Below, one piece after another: positions 41,699 through 50,309 of a stretch of DNA of 64,000 nt. The stretch spans positions 62,001 through 126,000 of the forward strand of contig NZ_JUIV01000004.1 of assembly GCF_004151235.1 (NCBI RefSeq). The letters are read 5' to 3'. A program made the position numbers and the translations under genes. This DNA comes from Flavobacterium anhuiense. Its GTDB lineage: Bacteria; Bacteroidota; Bacteroidia; Flavobacteriales; Flavobacteriaceae. Below the pieces are notes generated by a model, which worked only from the letters and a program-made list of their open reading frames with translations, ran no database searches and was not told the DNA's origin. How positions within the stretch are numbered: the first letter of the stretch is position 1; the number at the start of each line of letters is the position of its first letter.

Positions 41699-43969
41699 TT
41701 ATGGTTTAAGAATCAAAACTGATGGAGAATTATTTAGCCAAATACTTTGAGATTCTATTAGTTTTTTCCAGCTTTCTAGACTGATAATCATCAAATCTTG
41801 GCTTTCTAAAAACTCTTTCTTCAAGGTTCTGTCATTCATAACCATGATATGATTTGGGGCAATCTGCTCAATAGAACGAATGGTTTCTTGAATTTCTCTT
41901 GTATTTCTCACTTCTCCACCAGCATCTAAAACGGTAATCTGAGAACCGTTGTTATTGATTAGTTTTTTAGCATAATCAATTAAAAAAGCATCTTCTTTAT
42001 TAAAAACAGGTATCAAAACTTGATTAACCTCTTCTAGATTTTTTTCGATGAAAATTCCAACTGGCATTTTTGCTTTAGCAATAATATGTCGTGTTCTTTC
42101 ATCAAATGGAGAATTCTCAAACAATCCTTCTTTTCCTGTAAACTTATCAATCAAACGGTCTGGATTTACAATTCTGGTTGTAAACCCAAGAATTTTTCCA
42201 AGCAGCGTTCCGTCAAAAATAGATTGCCCTAAACCAATCAAAAGTAAATCATACTCTCCTTGATTTGCGGTATCAATAATATCCGAATCAATATCATTAG
42301 AAACTTTAAACAAACTCACCACATTCTGATTCAGACGCTGTGACTCTTCAATTACAGGAACCAACATTTTGCGTTCATGTTCTTTAATGTCAAAAGAATG
42401 CACTTCTGTACTTAAAGACAAATGCATTGCGGTTACAATAGAATTATCACCTTGCTTTTTAACTAAACTATTGGCAATTTGAAGCAATTTTTTTCCCTTT
42501 TCTGGAGTTGCAAACGAAAGCAGAATTTTATACTTGCTTTTAGTTCCAATTTCTTCTGGAACTGCCGTAGTTTTATCTTTAAAAATAAATCCGATAAAAT
42601 CTAATGCCGGACCTGTCATAAAAGTGGTCACCAAAGCCATAATGACCATCATAGTAAAAATCTCTGTTGACAATACCCCTAGATCATAACCAATATTCAA
42701 GACCACCAATTCCATCAAACCTCTAGTATTCATCAAAGCACCAATCGACAAACTGTCTTTCCAGTTTTGCCCCATGAATTTTGCTGCCAACGCGCTTCCG
42801 AAGAATTTTCCAACTACGGCAACTAAAATAATCAGACCGGTAATTTTCCATAATTCAGGATCATTCAATAATCCGATTTGGGTACGTAAACCTGTAAATA
42901 CGAAAAACAATGGCAATAGCACAATAATCGAAACGTCTTCAACTTTTTCAATAAATATGTTTCTGAATTTGTTGTTTTCTGGCATAATTGCTCCCGCTAA
43001 AAAAGCCCCAAACAAAGCGTGAATTCCGATTAATTCTGACGCATAAGCAGAAATTAAAAGCGTAATAAAGAAAATCGCAACAACAGGTTTGTTCAAACTT
43101 TCGCGTGTTGCATTCAAATCTCCTACTCTTTTTAAGAATGGACGAACAATTTTAAGCATTATAATGACATACAAAATCGCCATTCCAATTACATACAATG
43201 AGCTTGAAAGTGAACCTGCTTTTACAATGGCAATAACAACTGCCAAGATACACCAAGCCGTAATATCGTCTGCAGCGGCACAAGTAATGGCAATAGTCCC
43301 GAGTTTAGTTTTCTGCATGCCACGTTCTTGAACTATTCTAGCTAAAACAGGAAAAGCTGTGATACTCATGGCAATACCCATAAACAATCCGAAAGAAGAA
43401 AATTCAACTCCCATTGGAGCATAGATTTCGTAAATAAAATATGCCAATGATAATCCTAAAGCAAACGGAATTACAATACTAGCGTGACTAATGACAACTG
43501 CATCATGCGCCTTATTTTTCAGCACTTTTAAATCCAATTCCATTCCGATAACAAACATAAAAAGGATTAAACCAATTTGGCTTAAAAACTGTAGATTGCC
43601 TAAAGATTCTTTTGGAAATAAAGCCGCTGAAAACTCCGGAAAATACATTCCGACCAAAGATGGCCCCAACACAATTCCCGCAATCATTTCGCCAATTACA
43701 GACGGTTGTCCTATTTTTCTAAAAAACCATCCAAATAAACGTGCAACTAAAATAATGGTAACAATCTGCGCCAATAAAATGGCCAAAGGATGCTGCAGGT
43801 TATCGACCATAGAATGAAGAAAGTCTTTCCAATGGTTGCTTTCAACACTTTTCTTTACAATATTTCGCCCCACTTCTAATGCGGCGCCTTTTGAAATTAC
43901 CCAATATATCAGCGCTGTAAAACCACCAATAATTGTTATGTAGAATAGAGAGTTCTTAATGTTATTCAT
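41699..43969 (-). CDS. Cation:proton antiporter (CPA2/Kef type) with C-terminal USP-like region
   Basis: 756 residues from the ATG at 43969; 20 upstream codons are not needed. About twelve membrane helices (about 5-460) hold the antiporter signatures GQPSVIGEMIAGIVLGPSLV, AADDITAWCILAVVIAIVKA (the D-D ion-binding pair) and LMNTRGLMELVVLNIGYDLG. The C-terminal 280 residues are soluble and alpha/beta, resembling universal-stress-type domains (KYKILLSFATPEKGKKLLQI, QVLIPVFNKEDAFLIDYAKK). It exchanges Na+ or K+ for protons; the ion is not predictable. Confidence 0.88.
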   Translation of the reverse strand: MNNIKNSLFYITIIGGFTALIYWVISKGAALEVGRNIVKKSVESNHWKDFLHSMVDNLQHPLAILLAQIVTIILVARLFGWFFRKIGQPSVIGEMIAGIVLGPSLVGMYFPEFSAALFPKESLGNLQFLSQIGLILFMFVIGMELDLKVLKNKAHDAVVISHASIVIPFALGLSLAYFIYEIYAPMGVEFSSFGLFMGIAMSITAFPVLARIVQERGMQKTKLGTIAITCAAADDITAWCILAVVIAIVKAGSLSSSLYVIGMAILYVIIMLKIVRPFLKRVGDLNATRESLNKPVVAIFFITLLISAYASELIGIHALFGAFLAGAIMPENNKFRNIFIEKVEDVSIIVLLPLFFVFTGLRTQIGLLNDPELWKITGLIILVAVVGKFFGSALAAKFMGQNWKDSLSIGALMNTRGLMELVVLNIGYDLGVLSTEIFTMMVIMALVTTFMTGPALDFIGFIFKDKTTAVPEEIGTKSKYKILLSFATPEKGKKLLQIANSLVKKQGDNSIVTAMHLSLSTEVHSFDIKEHERKMLVPVIEESQRLNQNVVSLFKVSNDIDSDIIDTANQGEYDLLLIGLGQSIFDGTLLGKILGFTTRIVNPDRLIDKFTGKEGLFENSPFDERTRHIIAKAKMPVGIFIEKNLEEVNQVLIPVFNKEDAFLIDYAKKLINNNGSQITVLDAGGEVRNTREIQETIRSIEQIAPNHIMVMNDRTLKKEFLESQDLMIISLESWKKLIESQSIWLNNSPSVLILKP

Positions 43970-44082
43970 AACTCGTTCTTTAGATTTATTGCAGCAAATA
44001 TCAGAACTGAGTTTTAAGTGAAAAAGCAAATTTCCTGCTAATTTTCAATGTATGTAACAAGTCGGAAAAACTTTGTAATAAG

Positions 44083-44811
44083 TTATAATTTTACCTTTTT
44101 CAAAAAATCAGAACGATACGTTTCACTTAAAATTAAAGCTGTATTTTTATTAGTTTCTTCCAAATGATGAAGCACAATTTCATTATGATTAAAAAACTTT
44201 ATTGCCTTCACCGCTACAATTTCTTTTTTATTGATTCGGCAGAAATCAGCATCGGGCAATTCGTTTAATAGCGTGTCGAATTTTACATTTTTTAAATTCA
44301 AAAAACTGCCATCAGTAAGCAGAACCGTTTTATCGCGACTATCACTCGCAGCCGTTTTTATGTATTGAATTGTATTAAAATACAATAACGTTTTTCCTTT
44401 ATCAGTGTTGAGCTGTATAAACTTTTTATCAGAATTTGATTTCTCAAAACGCTCAAAAGCCTTTGTGATGGCTTTTTGCAAACGTTCTAATTTTACAGGT
44501 TTTGTAATATAATCTACAGCATCTATATTAAACGCTTCAGCCGCATACTCTTTATAGGCCGTACAAAAAATCACCAATTTGTCCTGCAGTTTTTCTGCCA
44601 GATGCAACCCGTCAATTCCAGGCATTTCAATATCCGAAATCAGCAGATCAAAATCTAAATCAGGAATATCAGACAAAAGTTTTTCAGGATTATTAAATGT
44701 TTTCACGATTTCCAATTCTGGAATCTGTTCGCAAAGCATTTTAAGATACGTTAATCCCGGAATTTCATCGTCCAGAAGCAAGCATTTCAGTTTTGTATTC
44801 AAGTAAATCAA
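44083..44811 (-). CDS. LytTR-family response regulator
   Basis: About 242 residues. No ATG lies near the N-terminus: the possible starts are TTG at 44811 or TTG at 44802, both inside the kinase gene, giving an overlap of 47 or 38 bp and probable translational coupling. The receiver has LLLDDEIPG, the phospho-Asp in LLISDIEMPG and the Lys in DYITKPVKLERL. The LytTR DNA-binding domain (about 140-242) has ADFCRINKKEIVAVKAIKFF. It pairs with the LytS-type kinase upstream. Confidence 0.88.
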   Translation of the reverse strand: MIYLNTKLKCLLLDDEIPGLTYLKMLCEQIPELEIVKTFNNPEKLLSDIPDLDFDLLISDIEMPGIDGLHLAEKLQDKLVIFCTAYKEYAAEAFNIDAVDYITKPVKLERLQKAITKAFERFEKSNSDKKFIQLNTDKGKTLLYFNTIQYIKTAASDSRDKTVLLTDGSFLNLKNVKFDTLLNELPDADFCRINKKEIVAVKAIKFFNHNEIVLHHLEETNKNTALILSETYRSDFLKKVKL

Positions 44812-45526
44812 TTTTTAGATGAGCAATATAGACATCGTTTTCTATAAACTTATCGAGTTTAAAATTATTTTTATAAATAATACGAAGACGGTGCTCAAGT
44901 GTTGCGTGTCCAAAACCGCTTCGTTCCTTTTTCAATACTTTTTTATCGGAGATTTTATTGGAAACCGTCATAAAAAAAGCATTATTTTTAAACTCAAAAA
45001 CTACCGAAATAAAAGCATCTGCACTTTGAAGATCGGCATGTTTAAAAGCATTTTCAATTAAATCAATCGAAATTAAAGGCGCCAGCAAAGGCTGATCATA
45101 CAATTTATCTTCCTGATTAATATTGGTTTTGACTTTAAGTTCAAAAAGCGGACTAATTTTAATTTTATTGATTTCGATTAAATTCATCGCAAAATCAATT
45201 TCTTCTTTGGCCGTTACAAACTTCTTTTTGCTTTCGTACAAAATATAATCCAAAACATTGGCCAGTTTATCCAAAGCAAAATAAGTCTGATACGCATGCG
45301 ACTGAATCGAATTTAGAATATTCTTAAACAAATGCGGATTCAGTTTTGATTCCAAATTCTCCAATTGCAAATCGTTGACTTTTGACTCTAAGGCATAAAA
45401 ACTTTTTTCTGCATCTTCTTTCGCCTTTTTGGTTTGCATTAATTGATAAACCATGAAACAAATGATAACAATTAAAAGCAACAGAATTGCCAAAAAGATA
45501 AAAGTTGTTGTATTGTTTTCTTGCAT
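44765..45526 (-). CDS. LytS-type sensor histidine kinase
   Basis: 253 residues. One N-terminal membrane helix (about 8-28, FIFLAILLLLIVIICFMVYQ) and a coiled coil (about 30-60), then the His_kinase motif ESKLNPHLFKNILNSIQSHA with phospho-His in NPHLF, followed by an ATPase domain (ISIDLIENAFKHADLQSADA, RSGFGHATLEHRL). There is no periplasmic sensor domain, so the signal probably comes from a partner. Cotranscribed with the LytTR regulator. Confidence 0.88.
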   Translation of the reverse strand: MQENNTTTFIFLAILLLLIVIICFMVYQLMQTKKAKEDAEKSFYALESKVNDLQLENLESKLNPHLFKNILNSIQSHAYQTYFALDKLANVLDYILYESKKKFVTAKEEIDFAMNLIEINKIKISPLFELKVKTNINQEDKLYDQPLLAPLISIDLIENAFKHADLQSADAFISVVFEFKNNAFFMTVSNKISDKKVLKKERSGFGHATLEHRLRIIYKNNFKLDKFIENDVYIAHLKIDLLEYKTEMLASGR

Positions 45527-45785
45527 TTGCGTCGTTTTATATTTAAGTCAAATTCACGAATAAAATTACTGAATCTGATTCAATCTGTTGAATCTGTGTG
45601 AGGCTTTTTCGTTTAGAAAACTATCTAATCTAAGTTTTCTTAAAATTGAAATTGTTTGCAAATATGGGAAAACCTTACGGTTTAAAGATAAAACAAGACA
45701 AATTATGACAAAAACAGCACTATCAAATTTGTGTTAACGTTAAGTAAAATAGATTCGAATATTTATGATTTCGAGCACTTTTCAC

Positions 45786-45793
45786 TACATTTG
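45786..45793 (+). promoter_or_regulatory. -7 element of the RND-type exporter gene
   Basis: TACATTTG, 20 nt before the ATG. The remainder of the 287-bp gap (45527-45813) shows AATCTGATTCAATCTGTTGA near 45574 and nothing else of note. Confidence 0.55.
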
Positions 45794-45813
45794 CATCCAT
45801 TTTTAAAGATTTT

Positions 45814-48180
45814 ATGAAAAACACTGTCCAAGTTGGATTTTGGGAAAAACTGGCCCGAATCATACTTAAAAACCGAATTACGATTCTGGTTATACTTTCT
45901 GCTTTAACTCTTTTCTTTGGTTATCAGTGGAAGAATCTTTCTATGACTTATACCGAAGCCAACTTGCTTCCGAAAGATCATATTGCAAATAAAGATTATC
46001 AAAAATTCTTAGACAAATTTGGTGAGGAAGGAAACCTGATTGTTATTGGTTTCAAAGATCCTAAGTTCTTTACGCCAAAAAATTATGCTGCTTGGACCGA
46101 ATTAATGAATGGTTTGAAAAAAGCCAAAGAAGTTGACTTGGTAATTTCTTTGAATGATTTAAAGAAACTTGAAAAAGATACGGTAAATCAAAAATTTGTC
46201 CTAGCGCCATTTATTGACGAAAGCAAAGCGCTTGACGCGAATTATTTAAAAAGCGTACAATATGATTTGTTTCATAATCTGCCTTTTTACGAAGGTTTGC
46301 TTTTTAATAAAGAAAGCGGTAGCGTTCGTTCTGCAATCTACATGAACAAAGCGCTGGTAAATACGGCTGAAAGAAAGACTTTTATCTTAAATGATTTAGT
46401 TCCGAAAATCGATAAATTCGAAAAAACAACTGGAATTGACCTTAAAGTTTCGGGAATGCCATACATCCGTACGATCAATGCGGATAACATGAAAGGCGAA
46501 ATCGGACTTTTCATTGGAGCGTCTTTATTGACGGTTTCTTTGATTTTCTTTTTCTTCTTCCGTTCGTTCAGAGCTACTTTTATTTCGATTTGTATTTTAA
46601 TTGTCGGCGTAACTTGGTCGTTTGGAACACTTGGATTATTTGGTTATAAAATCACGATTTTAACAGCTATTATTCCGCCGCTAATTATCGTAATCGGAAT
46701 TACTAACTGTATTTTCCTAATTAATAAATATCAGCAGGAAATTAAACTGCACAACAATCAGGCAAAAGCTTTACAGCGTGTGATTTCAAAAATTGGATCT
46801 TCAACTTTGATGACCAATTTAACCGCAGCAATTGGTTTTGCAACTTTGATGATTACAGGAAACGAACTTCTTTTTGAGTTCGGTTTAGTAACTTCAATCA
46901 ACGTGCTTTCTGTTTATACATTGACACTTTTTATCGTGCCAATTATCTACAGTTTTATGCCGTTGCCAAAAGCAAAACATTTATACCATTTAGACAAAAC
47001 TTACATTTCGACACTTTTAAATACGGTTACCGCTATAGTTAAAGGCAAGAAAACAATTGTTTATTGCATTTACGCTGTTCTGTTTCTTGTGAGTTTGAAT
47101 GGAGTTAGACAAATGAAAGTTTCAGGAAGTTTGATTGGCGAAATGCCAAAAACAGCTTCTTTCTTTAAAGATATTTTATTTTACGAAAAAGAATTCAATG
47201 GTGTAATGCCTCTTGAAATCATGATTGACACCAAAAAGAAAAAAGGTGTTATGAAGCCTTCGACAATTCGTAAAATGGATGAATTGCAGAATACTATTTC
47301 TGAAATTCCAGAATTGGCAAAACCTGTTTCTGTTGTAAACTTGGTTAAATATGCAAAACAGGCTTTCTATAACGGAAACCCTGAATATTACCAATTGCCA
47401 ACTTCTCAAGAACAGACTTTTATTTTGGGTTATGCTAAAAATGCAACCAAAAACAGCAAAGAAAACTTAATGAAAGCGTATGTGGATTCAACTGGACAAT
47501 ATGCCAGAATCACAACTTTCATGAAAGATATTGGAACGGATGAAATGGCAAAAGTGGAAGGAAAACTGCGCAAAAAAATTGACGAGATTTTCCCGAAAGA
47601 CCGTTATGAAGTTACGATTACAGGAAAAGCGTTGGTTTTCCAAAAAGGAACAACGTATTTGGCGCACAACTTAATCGAGTCATTATTGTTTGCGATTTTG
47701 ACAATTGCGATTTTGATGCTGTATTTATTCCGTTCGTTCAAAATGGTAGCAGCTTCTTTGATTACGAATATTTTACCGCTTTGTATCACTTCTGGATTAA
47801 TGGGTTATTTCGGAATTCCGTTAAAACCATCAACGATTCTGGTATTCAGTATCGCATTCGGAATCTCGGTTGATAATGCAATTCAGTTTATGGCGAAATA
47901 CAAACATGACTTGATTCAAAATAAAGGAAAAGTAAAAAAATCTGTTTTCAGCGCTTTAAGAGAAACGGGAGTAAGCACATTCTATACTTCTGTAGTTTTG
48001 ATTTTAGGTTTTGCGACTTTTACATTATCAAGCTTCAGCGGTACAATTGCTTTAGGAGGATTAATTTCTTGTACTTTGGTTTTTGCAATGTTTGCTAACT
48101 TGGTTGTATTACCTTCACTGGTTTTAACTTTCGAGAAAAAGAAAACAAGGAAAGAGGAATTGGAGAGTTTGGAAAAATAA
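45814..48180 (+). CDS. RND/MMPL-family transporter
   Basis: 788 residues, two repeats each with one N-terminal helix, a large periplasmic loop and five clustered helices. MMPL-type segments are FLIFFFFFRSFRATFISICI-like helices with ITAIIPPLIIVIGITNCIFL near residue 285, and PLKPSTILVFSIAFGISVDN near 670. The GxSVDNA motif and the absence of AcrB-type loops place it with hydrophobe/amphiphile or lipid exporters (HpnN/MmpL-like). No periplasmic adaptor gene is next to it. The substrate is unknown; lipid or carotenoid/flexirubin-like export is conceivable. Confidence 0.87.
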   Translation: MKNTVQVGFWEKLARIILKNRITILVILSALTLFFGYQWKNLSMTYTEANLLPKDHIANKDYQKFLDKFGEEGNLIVIGFKDPKFFTPKNYAAWTELMNGLKKAKEVDLVISLNDLKKLEKDTVNQKFVLAPFIDESKALDANYLKSVQYDLFHNLPFYEGLLFNKESGSVRSAIYMNKALVNTAERKTFILNDLVPKIDKFEKTTGIDLKVSGMPYIRTINADNMKGEIGLFIGASLLTVSLIFFFFFRSFRATFISICILIVGVTWSFGTLGLFGYKITILTAIIPPLIIVIGITNCIFLINKYQQEIKLHNNQAKALQRVISKIGSSTLMTNLTAAIGFATLMITGNELLFEFGLVTSINVLSVYTLTLFIVPIIYSFMPLPKAKHLYHLDKTYISTLLNTVTAIVKGKKTIVYCIYAVLFLVSLNGVRQMKVSGSLIGEMPKTASFFKDILFYEKEFNGVMPLEIMIDTKKKKGVMKPSTIRKMDELQNTISEIPELAKPVSVVNLVKYAKQAFYNGNPEYYQLPTSQEQTFILGYAKNATKNSKENLMKAYVDSTGQYARITTFMKDIGTDEMAKVEGKLRKKIDEIFPKDRYEVTITGKALVFQKGTTYLAHNLIESLLFAILTIAILMLYLFRSFKMVAASLITNILPLCITSGLMGYFGIPLKPSTILVFSIAFGISVDNAIQFMAKYKHDLIQNKGKVKKSVFSALRETGVSTFYTSVVLILGFATFTLSSFSGTIALGGLISCTLVFAMFANLVVLPSLVLTFEKKKTRKEELESLEK

Positions 48181-48203
48181 TTTTCAGACACGAATTTCAC
48201 TAA

Positions 48204-48500
48204 TTGGCACGAACTAAAATACTAAAAAGAAGAATTGCGACAATTGCATTGCTCTTTTTATATAGCAGTAATTGTTTAGCTGAAGGGCAATATGGATTAG
48301 CACGATTTGTAATGTTTATCCACATTATATTTCTTTGTTTATCTATTATTGTTTTTACAATGATTGGAGGAGTTGTAATAAAATTCATTTTACAAAAATC
48401 CAATCTTTTAATAAAAAACCAAACCCGTAAAGCTTTTTGTATTTCGTTATTAATAGCAATTTTAGTTGTGTTACTCTTTGGAGATGATTTTATATTTTAA
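48204..48500 (+). CDS. Possible small membrane protein (TTG start)
   Basis: 98 residues, not recognised. The only suitable start is the TTG at 48204, lying in a CACGAATTTCACTAATTGGC stretch that resembles the intergenic GCCACGAATTCAC repeats. Hydrophobic segments occupy about residues 13-25, 33-60 and 76-93 (FVMFIHIIFLCLSIIVFTMI, SLLIAILVVLLF). Two or three membrane helices, charged ends, no motif. It could be a real small membrane protein or a chance ORF; the strong hydrophobic pattern favours a gene. Confidence 0.45.
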   Translation: MARTKILKRRIATIALLFLYSSNCLAEGQYGLARFVMFIHIIFLCLSIIVFTMIGGVVIKFILQKSNLLIKNQTRKAFCISLLIAILVVLLFGDDFIF

Positions 48501-48564
48501 TTATGGAATCATACATAATCTCTGAAATAATACAAAACAAGACAAATTGGTTCTCATGAAACCA

Positions 48565-48645
48565 AATGCCCTAGCCCCGATCGAAGCAGCATCCTTTCTA
48601 TTTTTTCTTTAAAAATAGAAAGATATAGCGAAGAGCGGGAAACAG
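48565..48645. repeat. GCCCCGATCGAAGC...GAGCGGGA hairpin element
   Basis: CCCTAGCCCCGATCGAAGCA (from 48569), then TTTCTATTTTT (48594-48605) facing AAAAATAGAAA (48611-48621), then GATATAGCGAAGAGCGGGAA. This is a compact element with an inner AT-rich stem and GC-rich flanks. Elements of this form recur in flavobacterial genomes, from general knowledge; only one copy is in the window. Confidence 0.65.
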
Positions 48646-48669
48646 CTTCAAAAATTAATTATTATCGAT

Positions 48670-48677
48670 TATATTTG
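48670..48677 (+). promoter_or_regulatory. asnS -7 element
   Basis: TATATTTG, 45 nt before the asnS start, just after the hairpin element. Confidence 0.6.
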
Positions 48678-48722
48678 CAGTTGTTCAAAACGAATATTAT
48701 TTAATATCAATTATATATAAAA

Positions 48723-50168
48723 ATGAAACACACAAAAGTTAGAGACTTATTAAACAGTACGACGACGTTACAGGAAGTGAATGCAAAAGGTTGGGTGAGA
48801 ACTTTTAGAAATAATCAGTTCATCGCTTTGAATGACGGTTCTACAATTAATAATATTCAATGTGTTGTTGATTTTGAAAATACACCAGAAGAGACTTTAA
48901 AAAGAATCACAACTGGAGCAGCGGTTTCTGTAATTGGAACTTTAGTTGAAAGTAAAGGTGCGGGTCAGAAATATGAAATTCAGGTTTCTAAATTGGAAAT
49001 TCTTGGAGATTCTGATGCTGAGAAATTCCCAATGCAGCCCAAAAAGCACTCTCTAGAATTTTTACGTGAAAACGCTCACTTGCGTGTACGTACAAATGCT
49101 TTTGGTGCGATTATGCGTGTGCGTTCAGTATTGTCTTATGCAGTTCACAAATATTTCCAAGATAAAGGTTTCGTTTATGTAAACACGCCAATTATCACTG
49201 GAGCTGATGCTGAAGGTGCTGGTGAAATGTTCCAAGTAACTTCTTTGCCATTGGATAATCTTCCAAAAAATGAAGAAGGAAACATTGATTTCAAAAAAGA
49301 TTTCTTTGGAAAACATACAAACTTGACAGTTTCTGGACAATTAGAAGGAGAAACTTTTGCTATGGCCTTGGGTCAGATTTATACTTTTGGACCAACTTTT
49401 AGAGCAGAAAATTCAAATACTTCTCGTCACTTGGCAGAGTTCTGGATGATCGAGCCTGAAGTTGCTTTCAACGACCTTGATGACAACATGGATTTGGCTG
49501 AAGATTTTATTCAGTACGTAATTAAATATGCTTTAGACAATTGTCAGGATGATTTGAAATTCTTAGAAGGAAGACTTTTGGAAGAAGAAAAATCAAAACC
49601 ACAGGCTGAAAGAAGCGAAATGGCATTGTTAGAGAAATTGAACTTCGTTTTAGAAAACAACTTCAAACGTGTTTCTTATACTGAGGCAATTGACATTTTA
49701 AGAGATTCAACTCCAAATAAAAAGAAGAAATTCCAATATTTAATCAACGAATGGGGAGCTGACTTACAGTCAGAACACGAGCGTTATTTAGTAGAAAAAC
49801 ACTTTAAATGCCCAGTAATTTTATACGATTACCCAGCAAACATTAAAGCGTTTTACATGCGTTTGAACGACAACACAGAACCAGAAAGAGAAACAGTTCG
49901 TGCAATGGATATCCTTTTCCCTGGAATTGGAGAAATCGTTGGTGGTTCTGAAAGAGAAGAGCGTTACGATGTTCTAGTTGAGAAAATGGAAAAACTTGGA
50001 ATCGACAAAGAAGAATTATATTGGTATTTAGACACCAGAAGATTTGGATCAGCAACTCACGCAGGTTTTGGTTTAGGATTTGAGCGTTTAGTATTGTTTG
50101 TAACAGGAATGACAAACATTAGAGATGTAATTCCTTTCCCAAGAACTCCTGGAAGTGCAGAATTTTAA
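48723..50168 (+). CDS. asnS: Asparaginyl-tRNA synthetase
   Basis: 481 residues. The N-terminal OB fold binds the anticodon ([20 protein letters not shown]). Class II motifs are present: motif 1 around [20 protein letters not shown], motif 2 in [20 protein letters not shown] and motif 3 in [24 protein letters not shown]-type residues and the [17 protein letters not shown] ending identify AsnRS rather than AspRS. Confidence 0.97.
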   Translation: MKHTKVRDLLNSTTTLQEVNAKGWVRTFRNNQFIALNDGSTINNIQCVVDFENTPEETLKRITTGAAVSVIGTLVESKGAGQKYEIQVSKLEILGDSDAEKFPMQPKKHSLEFLRENAHLRVRTNAFGAIMRVRSVLSYAVHKYFQDKGFVYVNTPIITGADAEGAGEMFQVTSLPLDNLPKNEEGNIDFKKDFFGKHTNLTVSGQLEGETFAMALGQIYTFGPTFRAENSNTSRHLAEFWMIEPEVAFNDLDDNMDLAEDFIQYVIKYALDNCQDDLKFLEGRLLEEEKSKPQAERSEMALLEKLNFVLENNFKRVSYTEAIDILRDSTPNKKKKFQYLINEWGADLQSEHERYLVEKHFKCPVILYDYPANIKAFYMRLNDNTEPERETVRAMDILFPGIGEIVGGSEREERYDVLVEKMEKLGIDKEELYWYLDTRRFGSATHAGFGLGFERLVLFVTGMTNIRDVIPFPRTPGSAEF

Positions 50169-50309
50169 TAGAAAGTTATAAATTATAAGTTATGAGTTAA
50201 GAGTTAAATCTTAACTCATAATCATTTAAGAGAAATATTTAACTGTTATAAGTTACTAATTCGTGAGTATAAAATCATAATTCATAACTTATAACTCTTA
50301 ACTCAAAAT
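50169..50309. repeat. AACTCATAACTTATAACT inverted repeats between asnS and rpoN
   Basis: TTATAAATTATAAGTTATGA then GTTAAGAGTTAA (50175-50206) faces CATAATTCATAACTTATAAC and TCTTAACTCAAA (50275-50307), with an inner pair at 50200-50220. It forms a long AT-only hairpin directly before the rpoN start. Confidence 0.7.

Noticed and set aside
42048..43817. Several plus-strand ORFs of 71-108 codons antisense to the antiporter gene
   Set aside because: Shadows of a well-supported membrane protein gene; composition (Asn, Ile, Pro, Lys) is that of reverse-read membrane helices.
48201..48215. TTGGCAC considered as the -24 part of a sigma-54 promoter near the rpoN region
   Set aside because: No GC element of the -12 part follows at the required spacing, and the stretch belongs to a repeat-like sequence.
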